DNA from: Clostridium sp. 28_17
GTDB taxonomy: Bacteria; Bacillota; Clostridia; TANB77; CAG-508
NCBI GenBank assembly: GCA_001916065.1
Contig: MNRS01000022.1
Coordinates: 8,280 to 44,040, forward strand
Reading direction: 5' to 3'
Length of the DNA stretch: 35,761 bases
Below are positions 1 to 7,162 of the stretch, piece by piece. Position numbers and translations under genes: made by a program. Under the pieces are notes generated by a model, which saw only the letters and a list, made by a program, of their open reading frames with translations, had not been told where the DNA came from and ran no database searches. Position 1 is the first letter of the stretch. Each line of letters opens with the position of its first letter.

Positions 1-299
1 AAAGAAACTTCAACCTTTCTTTTTTTAGTTTCCACTGGAGGTGGAATTAAAGGGCTATAAGCCTCTCCATCATACACATCAACTTCAACAGTACGTGTTA
101 AAATATCAGTATAACTATAAGTTACATTTCTATTATTTTCTTCATATCTAACAACAAAAATGTTAGGATATGCTTTTTCTATTGTTGCTTCCTTCGCAAA
201 TGTTCTACTTCTACCAAGAGAACCTTTAACAATTATCTTTTGACCCACTTTTTCTAAGATGTCAGTTTTTAGATTTGATATATCACTTTTACAAATCAT
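1..299 (-). CDS. veg: Veg family protein, partial (runs off window start)
   Basis: The reverse strand from an ATG at 299 reads MICKSDISNLKTDILEKVGQ and continues to base 1 without a stop. The segments VGQKIIVKGSLGRSRTF and VTYSYTDILTRTVEV match the core of the Veg (DUF1021) family, whose Bacillus member stimulates biofilm matrix gene expression. Veg proteins are usually about 80-90 residues; here 99 codons are visible and the frame is still open, with a tail containing PLIPPPVETKKRK, so the C-terminus is extended. The start is supported by a ribosome site (AAGGGAG) just upstream. It lies directly downstream of yabG, as in Bacillus subtilis, and has its own consensus promoter. Family assignment is secure; the function in this organism is inferred from the family. 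Confidence 0.85.
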   Translation of the reverse strand, partial: MICKSDISNLKTDILEKVGQKIIVKGSLGRSRTFAKEATIEKAYPNIFVVRYEENNRNVTYSYTDILTRTVEVDVYDGEAYSPLIPPPVETKKRKVEVS

Positions 300-328
300 G
301 CTATCACCTACTCCCTTAAGATGGCTTG

Positions 329-357
329 ATTATAGCATTTTTAACGAAAAATGTCAA
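329..357 (-). promoter_or_regulatory. Consensus sigma-A promoter of veg
   Basis: On the minus strand TTGACA (352-357) is followed by a 17-bp spacer and TATAAT (329-334), both hexamers perfect. It sits about 30 bp upstream of the veg start. The veg promoter of Bacillus subtilis is a classic strong vegetative promoter, so the position fits. The 153-bp gap to yabG otherwise holds only AT-rich sequence. Confidence 0.85.
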
Positions 358-451
358 AAAAAGTTTGTTTGCATAAAAATAAGAAAAACGTTGATATATC
401 AATGAAAATCAATACTAAATTACATAATATTACATTTACATTACATTTTTA

Positions 452-1285
452 TTACACCAAAACCATTCTACCATTTGAGCCAATACCACCAACACCTTTT
501 TTACCATCACGAAGTTCGTTGGTAACATCATCAATTGTTATAAATTTATAACGCTCTGTAGTCGCAATCTTTTCAGCAATAATCAAAGGATCCAAAAAAT
601 CAATTAAAATACGAGCAGGGGAAGAAGCAAAATTTGCACCTGCCATCATAATTGCTTCAAAATAACTTTGGCATGCACCAGCAAAAATAACAGTATCAGT
701 CTGGTTTTCTTTATCATATCTTCTAGCCTCCTTAACCGTATTTATAAAATGCCTAGAATTTCTGTAATTATAGATATCATTATAATTAGAACCCTTTTTA
801 ATCATTCCATCATGACCGGTAATTATCAAAATGTCAGGCTGGTAGATTTTAAGTAACTTGTAAACAACATGAGGTTGCTTATATTCTGGGATGTTTTTTA
901 CAATAGCATTTAGTCCCATTTTTTTATAATAATTATACGATTTTTGGGAATAACGCTTATCACCATCTAAATGCAAAATCTTACCAGTTATAATCTTTTT
1001 TCTAAGATTTAAAGAGTCTTCAAATGAATTAAAACGATAATCATTATTTTTAGTATCAATTCTAGAAGAAAGGCGTTTTTCCTCATTGCTAAACATTTTT
1101 TTAACAAAATTATGGTCTAATAATTCCAAATCATCAACACTACTATCAGCTTCAATTCTTTCGAATAATCCACAAAGAATAGCAACCTCTGAGTTAGAAT
1201 TTTTTATGATTTTTTTTATATAAAAGATGATGTCTTTTCCATAAGATTTTCTTGCAACAATATCTCCTTTTTTAAATTTTTTCAA
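452..1285 (-). CDS. yabG: Sporulation cysteine protease YabG
   Basis: YabG processes spore coat proteins late in sporulation (known for Bacillus and Clostridioides). From a TTG start this protein has 277 residues. It shows the family blocks KGDIVARKSYG near the N-terminus, GKILHLDGD, ILIITGHDGMIK (His158), FAGACQSYFEAI (Cys205) and ANFASSPARILIDFLDPL. The His and Cys are in the places of the proposed catalytic pair. The frame extends three codons upstream to a GTG, but AGGTGAT at that GTG is better read as the ribosome site for the TTG at 1285, so I take the shorter form. It is divergent from rnc and upstream of veg. A possible sigma-K promoter lies upstream. Confidence 0.9.
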   Translation of the reverse strand: MKKFKKGDIVARKSYGKDIIFYIKKIIKNSNSEVAILCGLFERIEADSSVDDLELLDHNFVKKMFSNEEKRLSSRIDTKNNDYRFNSFEDSLNLRKKIITGKILHLDGDKRYSQKSYNYYKKMGLNAIVKNIPEYKQPHVVYKLLKIYQPDILIITGHDGMIKKGSNYNDIYNYRNSRHFINTVKEARRYDKENQTDTVIFAGACQSYFEAIMMAGANFASSPARILIDFLDPLIIAEKIATTERYKFITIDDVTNELRDGKKGVGGIGSNGRMVLV

Positions 1286-1314
1286 AATAATCACCTCATA
1301 TTTTTAGGCTATTA

Positions 1315-1342
1315 TATTTTATGTCGAAAAAAGTTCTTTTGT
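1315..1342 (-). promoter_or_regulatory. Possible sigma-K type promoter of yabG, with an overlapping 0A-like box
   Basis: The minus strand reads AC, 17 bp, then CATAAAATA (1315-1323), matching the loose sigma-K pattern AC-N16/17-CATANNNTA. yabG is sigma-K dependent in Bacillus. TATGTCGAA at 1320-1328 on the plus strand resembles a Spo0A box (TTTGTCGAA) with one mismatch. The motifs are short and the region AT-rich, so this is tentative. Confidence 0.3.
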
Positions 1343-1362
1343 GAAAATACACGCAAAATCAC

Positions 1363-1390
1363 TTGCAAAATCTGTAAAATGTTATATAAT
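1363..1390 (+). promoter_or_regulatory. Probable sigma-A promoter of rnc
   Basis: TTGCAA (1363-1368), a 16-bp spacer and a perfect TATAAT (1385-1390) lie about 50 bp upstream of the rnc start, in the gap between divergent yabG and rnc. Confidence 0.6.
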
Positions 1391-1442
1391 ATATACATAC
1401 AAAAACAAACTTTAAATAAACCTAAAGAAAGGAACTAGAAAA

Positions 1443-2126
1443 GTGGAAAAAAGAAATTTAGAAGAATTAGAACAAAACATAGGATATAAATTTACAAATA
1501 TAAAACTATTACAAAACGCATTAACACACACATCATACGCATATGAACACGGAAAAAAAAGTAATGAAAAATTAGAATTTTTAGGAGACAGCATATTGGA
1601 ATTTGTATCAAGTGAATATATGTATAATAAATATTTAAATTTACAAGAGGGACAATTAACAAAAGTAAGAGCAACTGTAGTATGCGAAAAAAGCCTACAC
1701 AAAATAGCAATTGCACATAATTTTGGAAAGTTCTTATATTTAGGAAATTCAGAAATCAAATCAGGAGGAAATAAAAGACCAGCAATACTTGCAGATAGTG
1801 TAGAAGCGGTTATAGCTGCAATATTTATTGATGGTGGACTAGAACCTGCAAAAAAATTCATTATTGAAAACTTAAAAAATGAAATAGAAGTTGCAACAAA
1901 ACATGTAGGGGAAAAGGATTATAAAACCGTATTACAAGAAGAGTTGCAAAAAAATGGTGATGTTAAAATAGAATACATAATAATAGGTGAGTCAGGACCT
2001 GACCATAACAAATCTTTTGAAGCAGAGGTTGCTTTAAATGGAAAAGTTTTAGCAACAGGAAAAGGAAAAAGTAAAAAAGAGGCAGAAATGCAGGCAGCCA
2101 AGAAGGCATTAGAAAATCAAAACTAA
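1443..2126 (+). CDS. rnc: Ribonuclease III
   Basis: This enzyme cleaves double-stranded RNA in rRNA maturation and mRNA turnover. It has 227 residues, normal for bacterial RNase III. The signature NEKLEFLGDSILEF (41-54) carries the metal ligands E42 and D49; D118 and E121 lie in LADSVEAVIAAIFID, matching the four acidic residues of E. coli RNase III. A double-stranded RNA binding domain follows from about residue 157, ending in GKGKSKKEAEMQAAKKAL. The start is GTG, preceded by AAAGGAAC. In many Clostridia smc comes next; here a radical SAM gene follows after 70 bp, probably in the same transcript. Confidence 0.96.
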   Translation: MEKRNLEELEQNIGYKFTNIKLLQNALTHTSYAYEHGKKSNEKLEFLGDSILEFVSSEYMYNKYLNLQEGQLTKVRATVVCEKSLHKIAIAHNFGKFLYLGNSEIKSGGNKRPAILADSVEAVIAAIFIDGGLEPAKKFIIENLKNEIEVATKHVGEKDYKTVLQEELQKNGDVKIEYIIIGESGPDHNKSFEAEVALNGKVLATGKGKSKKEAEMQAAKKALENQN

Positions 2127-2196
2127 AAGTTCAAAATAAACAATGGAGAAGAGTTGACCATAAATCCAAAAAAATTAAAGAAAGAATGGAGAAAAT

Positions 2197-3279
2197 ATGA
2201 GTAAAGAGTATGTAATTCCAGTATTTGTACCACACTTAGGATGCCCAAATGACTGTATATTTTGTAATCAAAAATCAATAAGTGGACAAAAAAAGAAACT
2301 AACAAAAGAAGATGCAAAAAAAACAATAGAATATTTTTTAGAAAACATAAAAGATAAAGACGCCAAAAAAGAAATTGCATTTTTTGGAGGAAGTTTTACA
2401 GGAATAGATGAAAAACAACAAGAAGAATTATTACAAATTGCATATGAATACATAAAAAACGGACAAGTAGAAAGTATACGAATATCAACAAGACCAGACT
2501 ACATCAACAAAGAAATTCTAAAAAGACTAAAAAAATATAAAGTAAAAACAATAGAACTTGGGGTGCAATCTGCAAACGATTATATTTTAGGCAGAGCAAA
2601 CAGAGGGCATACTTTTAAAGACGTAGAAAAAGCATCAAAATTAATAAGATGGTATGGTTTCAATTTAGGCCATCAAATGATGGTAGGATTGCCAGAAAGT
2701 AGTAGAATTGATGAAATAAATACTGCAAAGGCATTAATAAAATTAAAGCCAAAAATGATAAGAATATACCCAGTGCTTGTAATAAAAGGAACAAAACTTG
2801 AAAAAGAATATAATAATGGAACATATGAACCATTATCAGTAGTACAAGCAGTTGAAACATGCAAACAATTAGTTAGAATGTTTAATGACAAAAAAATTGA
2901 CGTTATAAGAGTTGGACTACAAAATACAGAAGAAATTTGTGAACCAGGAAGCAATCAAAGTGAAGTTGTTGCAGGTCCATTTCATCCAGCTTTTAGACAA
3001 TTAGTTGAATCTGGTTTATGGTATGATGCAATTGTTGAAAAAATAAAAAAATTAAATGTAAAAGTAAAAGAAGTAAAAGTTACTGTTAATCCAATAGATG
3101 CAAACAATGTAATAGGACACAAAAAAGAAAATGTCAATAAATTACAAGAATTATATGAAGTAGATTTAATTGTAAAACAAGATGAAAAAATAAAACCAGG
3201 AAAATTAAAATTAGAAATAACAAAAACATATAATGATTTTTTGGATGGAAACGAAAAAAGCAAAAAGTTAAAAATATAA
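2197..3279 (+). CDS. Elp3-like radical SAM protein
   Basis: The 360-residue protein begins with PHLGCPNDCIFCNQ, a CX3CX2C radical SAM motif (C16, C20, C23) that would hold a 4Fe-4S cluster. FFGGSFTGID near residue 65 is the SAM-contacting GGxFT segment, and RISTRPDYI and ELGVQS continue the radical SAM barrel. The sequence resembles the Elp3-like (elongator protein 3) radical SAM family, which in Clostridia often lies between rnc and smc. There is no GNAT acetyltransferase domain, so it is not a full Elp3. Its substrate is unknown; a role in tRNA or another nucleic acid is only a guess from family resemblance. The start has a TGGAG ribosome site. Confidence 0.82.
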   Translation: MSKEYVIPVFVPHLGCPNDCIFCNQKSISGQKKKLTKEDAKKTIEYFLENIKDKDAKKEIAFFGGSFTGIDEKQQEELLQIAYEYIKNGQVESIRISTRPDYINKEILKRLKKYKVKTIELGVQSANDYILGRANRGHTFKDVEKASKLIRWYGFNLGHQMMVGLPESSRIDEINTAKALIKLKPKMIRIYPVLVIKGTKLEKEYNNGTYEPLSVVQAVETCKQLVRMFNDKKIDVIRVGLQNTEEICEPGSNQSEVVAGPFHPAFRQLVESGLWYDAIVEKIKKLNVKVKEVKVTVNPIDANNVIGHKKENVNKLQELYEVDLIVKQDEKIKPGKLKLEITKTYNDFLDGNEKSKKLKI

Positions 3280-3323
3280 ATTAAAAGAATATGTAAAAAA
3301 GAAGAATTTTCTAAATTGTATAA

Positions 3324-3369
3324 AATCACCTAAAATTACCATAATAGTAATAAAGGTGATTATTTTTTT
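3324..3369 (+). terminator. Intrinsic terminator after the rnc operon
   Basis: AATCACCT (3324-3331) pairs with AGGTGATT (3354-3361), followed by a run of T. It ends the rnc-radical SAM unit. Confidence 0.65.
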
Positions 3370-3408
3370 ATACTAGGAAAGTTATACAACCTTCCTAATA
3401 TATAAAAT

Positions 3409-3427
3409 TATACTGCACAGAAAATTT
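3409..3427 (+). repeat. 19-nt dispersed repeat, copy 1
   Basis: TATACTGCACAGAAAATTT occurs here and identically at 32479-32497. Both copies lie just downstream of a terminator and upstream of a membrane-transport type gene. Nothing else explains the match. Confidence 0.6.
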
Positions 3428-3462
3428 ACTCCAAATATATCACCACTGGAAAGGAAACATAA

Positions 3463-4317
3463 ATGGAAACAAGCAAAAAAAGAATAAAAATTTTTTTTAC
3501 AGAAATAATAGAAACAATAGTTGGAGCAATAATCATGGCAATTGCAACATCATTAATTTTATTACCAAATCAATTATCATCAGGAGGTTTTGCAGGTATT
3601 GCAACAATTTTTTATTACTTTTTAAATATTCCAATGGGAACAACAATATTATCAATAAATATACCACTCTTTATATTTGCAGCATATAAATTAGGAAAAG
3701 GCTTTGTAATAAGGTCATTTATAGGAACAGTAACATTTTCTTTTTCAATTGACATTTTAGATAAATTACAACCATTAACACAAGACAGATTTTTAGCATG
3801 TATCTACGGAGGAATTATAATAGGACTAGGAACAGCGATAATTTTAAAAGCAAATTCATCAACAGGCGGTTCAGATTTGATAAGTATGTTAGTGAAAAAA
3901 TATAATCCTAATATAAGAACTGGAAATGTTATAATCATAGTAGATGTCATTATTGTTGGACTAAACGTATTATTATTTAAAGAAATAGAAATTGGACTAT
4001 ATTCAGCAATTGCAATATATTTAATGGGAAAAATGATAGATATTATTTTTGAAGGTATTTATTTTACAAAATTACTTATAATAATTTCCAAAAGAAATGA
4101 AGAAATAGCAGAGGTTATTGGAGAAAAAATAGGAAGGGGAACAACAGGCCTTTATGGAAAAGGAATGTATAAAGATGAACAAAAATTAGTATTATTATGT
4201 GCAGCCTCAAGGGGAGATGTTGTAAGAGTAAAACAAACTGCAAAAAAAATAGACCCAGAAAGTTTTATTATTATTGCAAATGCAAGAGAAGTAGTTGGAT
4301 TAGGATTTAAAAAATAA
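3463..4317 (+). CDS. YitT family membrane protein
   Basis: The 284-residue protein has several hydrophobic segments in the first two thirds, for example AIIMAIATSLILLP and LACIYGGIIIGLGTAIIL, with the family motif LPNQLSSGGFAGIATI. The last 80 or so residues form a soluble DUF2179 domain, including GRGTTGLYGKGMY. This two-part layout is standard for YitT (DUF161 plus DUF2179) proteins, whose transport substrate is not established. Length is normal. The gene stands alone between two terminators, and its stop codon lies within the left arm of the downstream hairpin. Confidence 0.88.
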   Translation: METSKKRIKIFFTEIIETIVGAIIMAIATSLILLPNQLSSGGFAGIATIFYYFLNIPMGTTILSINIPLFIFAAYKLGKGFVIRSFIGTVTFSFSIDILDKLQPLTQDRFLACIYGGIIIGLGTAIILKANSSTGGSDLISMLVKKYNPNIRTGNVIIIVDVIIVGLNVLLFKEIEIGLYSAIAIYLMGKMIDIIFEGIYFTKLLIIISKRNEEIAEVIGEKIGRGTTGLYGKGMYKDEQKLVLLCAASRGDVVRVKQTAKKIDPESFIIIANAREVVGLGFKK

Positions 4318-4384
4318 ATTTATTATTGCAGTTCACAAACAACAAATTAAATTGTGGCTGTAAACTGTAATAATAAATTTATTT
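4312..4384. terminator. Long bidirectional terminator hairpin
   Basis: Two 22-nt arms (4312-4333 and 4363-4384) pair with a single G-U position, enclosing a 29-nt loop that can form a smaller CACAA/TTGTG stem. It lies between the convergent yitT and GGDEF genes and can serve both. Confidence 0.75.
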
Positions 4385-4406
4385 AGACAAGTAATGAACC
4401 ATAACC

Positions 4407-5945
4407 CTATTTAACATATTCATTATCATCAATATTTATTTTTCCATTTTTTTCATTATCAATATTTAACTGATTAAAATTATCAATTAAAGAATTAACA
4501 ATTTTTTTAGAAAAGTCCAACTTTGATTTCTCATTGTAAATGCCCAAATGTTTTGATTGCGTTTTGAAATATTTTACCGCTGAAGCCAAAGAAACGTCTA
4601 ATAATTTTAGAGCATTAGGTGAAAGAAAATAATCTGTAGAATTTTTTATTTTTGATTTTTCCATTTCACAAATACAATTTAAATCAGAGTATATACGGTC
4701 ATAATCTAAAGGATTTTGACAATTCTTAACTGAACCAAACAATCGAATATTATCTGGATTTAAATTCATTTTATTAAAAATTTGATTTATTTTATCTGCA
4801 TTCAAAATATCTTTATAATCATTTTTCACAATTATTTCAAAAGTTCCACCACCTGAATGAATAGGAAAAGTTCTAATATTACATCCTTCAGGGATAATCT
4901 CATTTAAATTCTTAATTAAATTCTCAAAAGTAGATTTTATCTTTAAGTCTGTACTAGAATGAGAAGATACAGAATTTAAAATCTTTATACCCAAAGACTC
5001 TGCTAAGATAACTTTAAAAGGATCACCTTCTTCTTCAAGATTAGGAAGAATATAATGGTCTCTATATACATTATTATGAGCGCCAGTTACAGAGTCTGTA
5101 GACAATATATCTTTAATATTTTTTAAATCCTTGATAGATAAAGAATCTAATTCCTCAAAATTTATATTAGGTTTTGATACTAAATCATATATTTTTGATG
5201 CAATATCAGAATCAATTTTATTTTCATGTATAAAATCATCACAATCATTTTTTATTACAATATTGTCAGTGTCTAATAAATTAGAAACAGCATTTATTAC
5301 AGGATAAGATAAAGTCTTTAAATCATCATTATTGAATATACGATTTTGAGAAAAACGAAAGTTTTTTATATATGTATTAATGGTCGAATCAATAAATTTG
5401 TCCAATTTTTGATTAAATTCATTGACATTTTCGACATTCTCATTAATATTTAAAAGACCATGTTTTTTCATATTAACTTTATTTTCAACATATGTATACA
5501 TATCATGTATATTATTAAAATTAGAAGAATCACAGGCACCAAAAGTAATATCTAAACCTTTAACTTTTTCATTTTTTGCAAGCGCCTCATGTATTTTTTT
5601 TGTAATTTTTCTTGTATCTTCAGTGGACATATTTGGAACGATAAAGCAAAATTCATCTCCTCCAAGTTTTGCAGATGTTATATTTTCGGGCAAATAATCC
5701 AAAATCGTTTTTAATAATTCCTCTATCGCCAAGTCGGCATTTTTATAACCAATTTCATTATTCAAATTTCTTAAACCATCAATATCACCATATAATAAAG
5801 TATAATTATCAAGATTTTTACATGAACCAATAAATATATCATATAAAAATGTATTTGACAAAATTCCTAAATCTGGATAATCAGGCATAGAAAAACTTTT
5901 TATGTAATTAAGTAAATTTAACTTTGTTGCTAATTTAGCGTTCAT
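4407..5945 (-). CDS. Tandem GGDEF protein (one intact, one degenerate domain)
   Basis: This is a probable cyclic-di-GMP signalling protein of 512 residues from the preferred start. The first domain carries YGDIDGLRNLN (metal-ligand D54) and SAKLGGDEFCFIV, with the GGDEF signature at 95-99. No RxxD inhibitory site lies upstream of it. A second domain starts at STDSVTGAHNNVY, the usual DxLTGLxNR position, and has GGGTF (365-369) where GGDEF should be, so it is probably catalytically dead. No transmembrane or sensor domain is evident. An ATG at 5963 gives six extra residues, but TTAGGAG sits nine bases before the internal ATG at 5945, so I use that. Diguanylate cyclase activity is inferred, not shown. 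Confidence 0.82.
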   Translation of the reverse strand: MNAKLATKLNLLNYIKSFSMPDYPDLGILSNTFLYDIFIGSCKNLDNYTLLYGDIDGLRNLNNEIGYKNADLAIEELLKTILDYLPENITSAKLGGDEFCFIVPNMSTEDTRKITKKIHEALAKNEKVKGLDITFGACDSSNFNNIHDMYTYVENKVNMKKHGLLNINENVENVNEFNQKLDKFIDSTINTYIKNFRFSQNRIFNNDDLKTLSYPVINAVSNLLDTDNIVIKNDCDDFIHENKIDSDIASKIYDLVSKPNINFEELDSLSIKDLKNIKDILSTDSVTGAHNNVYRDHYILPNLEEEGDPFKVILAESLGIKILNSVSSHSSTDLKIKSTFENLIKNLNEIIPEGCNIRTFPIHSGGGTFEIIVKNDYKDILNADKINQIFNKMNLNPDNIRLFGSVKNCQNPLDYDRIYSDLNCICEMEKSKIKNSTDYFLSPNALKLLDVSLASAVKYFKTQSKHLGIYNEKSKLDFSKKIVNSLIDNFNQLNIDNEKNGKINIDDNEYVK

Positions 5946-5978
5946 TTTATTAACTCCTAACATATTCTAATATATTTA

Positions 5979-6007
5979 AATATATCACGAAATAGAACTA
6001 ATATCAA
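5979..6007 (-). promoter_or_regulatory. Probable promoter of the tandem GGDEF gene
   Basis: On the minus strand TTGATA (6002-6007), a 17-bp spacer and TATATT (5979-5984) lie about 33 bp upstream of the chosen start. Confidence 0.55.
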
Positions 6008-6016
6008 GAAAAATTA

Positions 6017-6045
6017 TTGAATAACAGAAAAAAAAATGATAAAAT
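6017..6045 (+). promoter_or_regulatory. Probable promoter of ogg
   Basis: TTGAAT (6017-6022), a 17-bp spacer and TAAAAT (6040-6045) lie 78 bp upstream of ogg, back-to-back with the divergent GGDEF promoter. Confidence 0.45.
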
Positions 6046-6122
6046 TATATAGATAATAAACGTATTTATAAAAATTAGAATATTAACAATCAAAAATTCG
6101 TAAAAAACTTTGGAGGTGAAGT

Positions 6123-7061
6123 TTGAGTAGATTCGCTCAAAACACTATGGAAGAACAAAAATATATATTAGAAAATCAAAACTCATTTGAATTAAAAGAC
6201 ATATTCGAATGTGGACAATGCTTTAGATGGAATGAGCAAGAAGACGGAAGTTACATAGGAGTTATAAAAAACGGTGTAATACAAGTAAAAAAAGAAAAAA
6301 AGATTTGCAAAGAAAAGAATGGAGCAAAAGAAATAAATAAAACAAAAGAAATAATTACATTTACAGGAAAGTGTGACGGAAATCTTCAAGAAATTGTAGA
6401 AAAATATTTTGATTTAAAAAGAGATTATGAAAAAATAAAAAGTCAATTAGAAAATATAGACGAATACTTAAAAACAAGTATAGAATATGGAAAAGGAATA
6501 AGAATTTTAAACCAAGATTTATGGGAAACAATAATATCATTTATAATATCAGCAAATAACAACATTCCAAGAATCAAAGGAATAATAGAAAGAATATCAC
6601 AAAAATATGGAAATGAAATTGAATGGAATGGAAAAAAATACTATACATTTCCAACGCCAGAGCAACTAAAAGATGTGACTGTTCAGGAATTTAGAAATCT
6701 TGGACTAGGTTTTAGAGATATTCGATTATATGAAACAACACAAATGATATTAAACAAAGAAGTCGATTTAGAAAAATTAAGAAAAAATCCAAACACTCAA
6801 GAGGTAAGAAATGAACTATTAAAACTTTCTGGAGTTGGACCAAAAGTTGCAGACTGCATATTATTATTTTCGGATTTGAAAAGATTTGATGTTTTTCCAA
6901 TTGATGTGTGGGTTAGAAGAGTTATGAATGATTTATACATTAAGGAAAGCGATGAAAGCAAAGTTAGTAAGACAAAAATAGAAAAATTGGCAGAAGAAAA
7001 ATTCGGGGATTTGAAAGGTCTTGCACAACAATATTTATTTTATTGGAGAAGAGAAAATTAA
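6123..7061 (+). CDS. ogg: 8-oxoguanine DNA glycosylase/AP lyase (OGG1-like)
   Basis: This enzyme removes 8-oxoguanine from DNA in base excision repair. The 312-residue protein has an OGG_N domain (DIFECGQCFRW) followed by a helix-hairpin-helix GPD domain. SFIISANNNIPRIKGI (139-154) matches the OGG1 block, and LSGVGPKVADCILLF carries the probable Schiff-base lysine K241, with the catalytic aspartate D261 in FPIDVWVRR, as for K249 and D268 of human OGG1. A lysine-rich insert lies at about 56-76. The start is TTG, four bases after a strong GGAGGTG site; an ATG at 6147 is too far away. addB follows after a palindromic repeat. Confidence 0.9.
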   Translation: MSRFAQNTMEEQKYILENQNSFELKDIFECGQCFRWNEQEDGSYIGVIKNGVIQVKKEKKICKEKNGAKEINKTKEIITFTGKCDGNLQEIVEKYFDLKRDYEKIKSQLENIDEYLKTSIEYGKGIRILNQDLWETIISFIISANNNIPRIKGIIERISQKYGNEIEWNGKKYYTFPTPEQLKDVTVQEFRNLGLGFRDIRLYETTQMILNKEVDLEKLRKNPNTQEVRNELLKLSGVGPKVADCILLFSDLKRFDVFPIDVWVRRVMNDLYIKESDESKVSKTKIEKLAEEKFGDLKGLAQQYLFYWRREN

Positions 7062-7063
7062 CG

Positions 7064-7147
7064 AAAAAATCGGGATTGGGGGACGGGTCTTCAATCCCGA
7101 AAAAATAAAAACGGGATTGAAGACCCATCCCCCAATCCCGATTTTTT
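7064..7147. repeat. Paired palindromic element (REP-like), 36-nt arms
   Basis: Left arm 7064-7099 and right arm 7112-7147 are reverse complements with one mismatch, separated by a 12-nt A-rich loop. Each arm is itself a small hairpin, CGGGATTG and CAATCCCG around a core containing GGGGACGGGTCT (7079-7090). Related copies are at 25848-25890 and 30031-30148. Ending in six T, it could also terminate transcription after ogg. Confidence 0.85.
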
Positions 7148-7162
7148 AGAAATGGAGATAAA

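Noticed and set aside
351..551. 66-residue open frame on the plus strand
   Set aside because: It overlaps the veg promoter and the end of yabG on the other strand, with no ribosome site or family resemblance.
1668..1861. Minus-strand frames within rnc and similar long hydrophobic frames opposite other genes
   Set aside because: They are complement artefacts of A-rich coding sequence, rich in Leu/Phe, without start signals.
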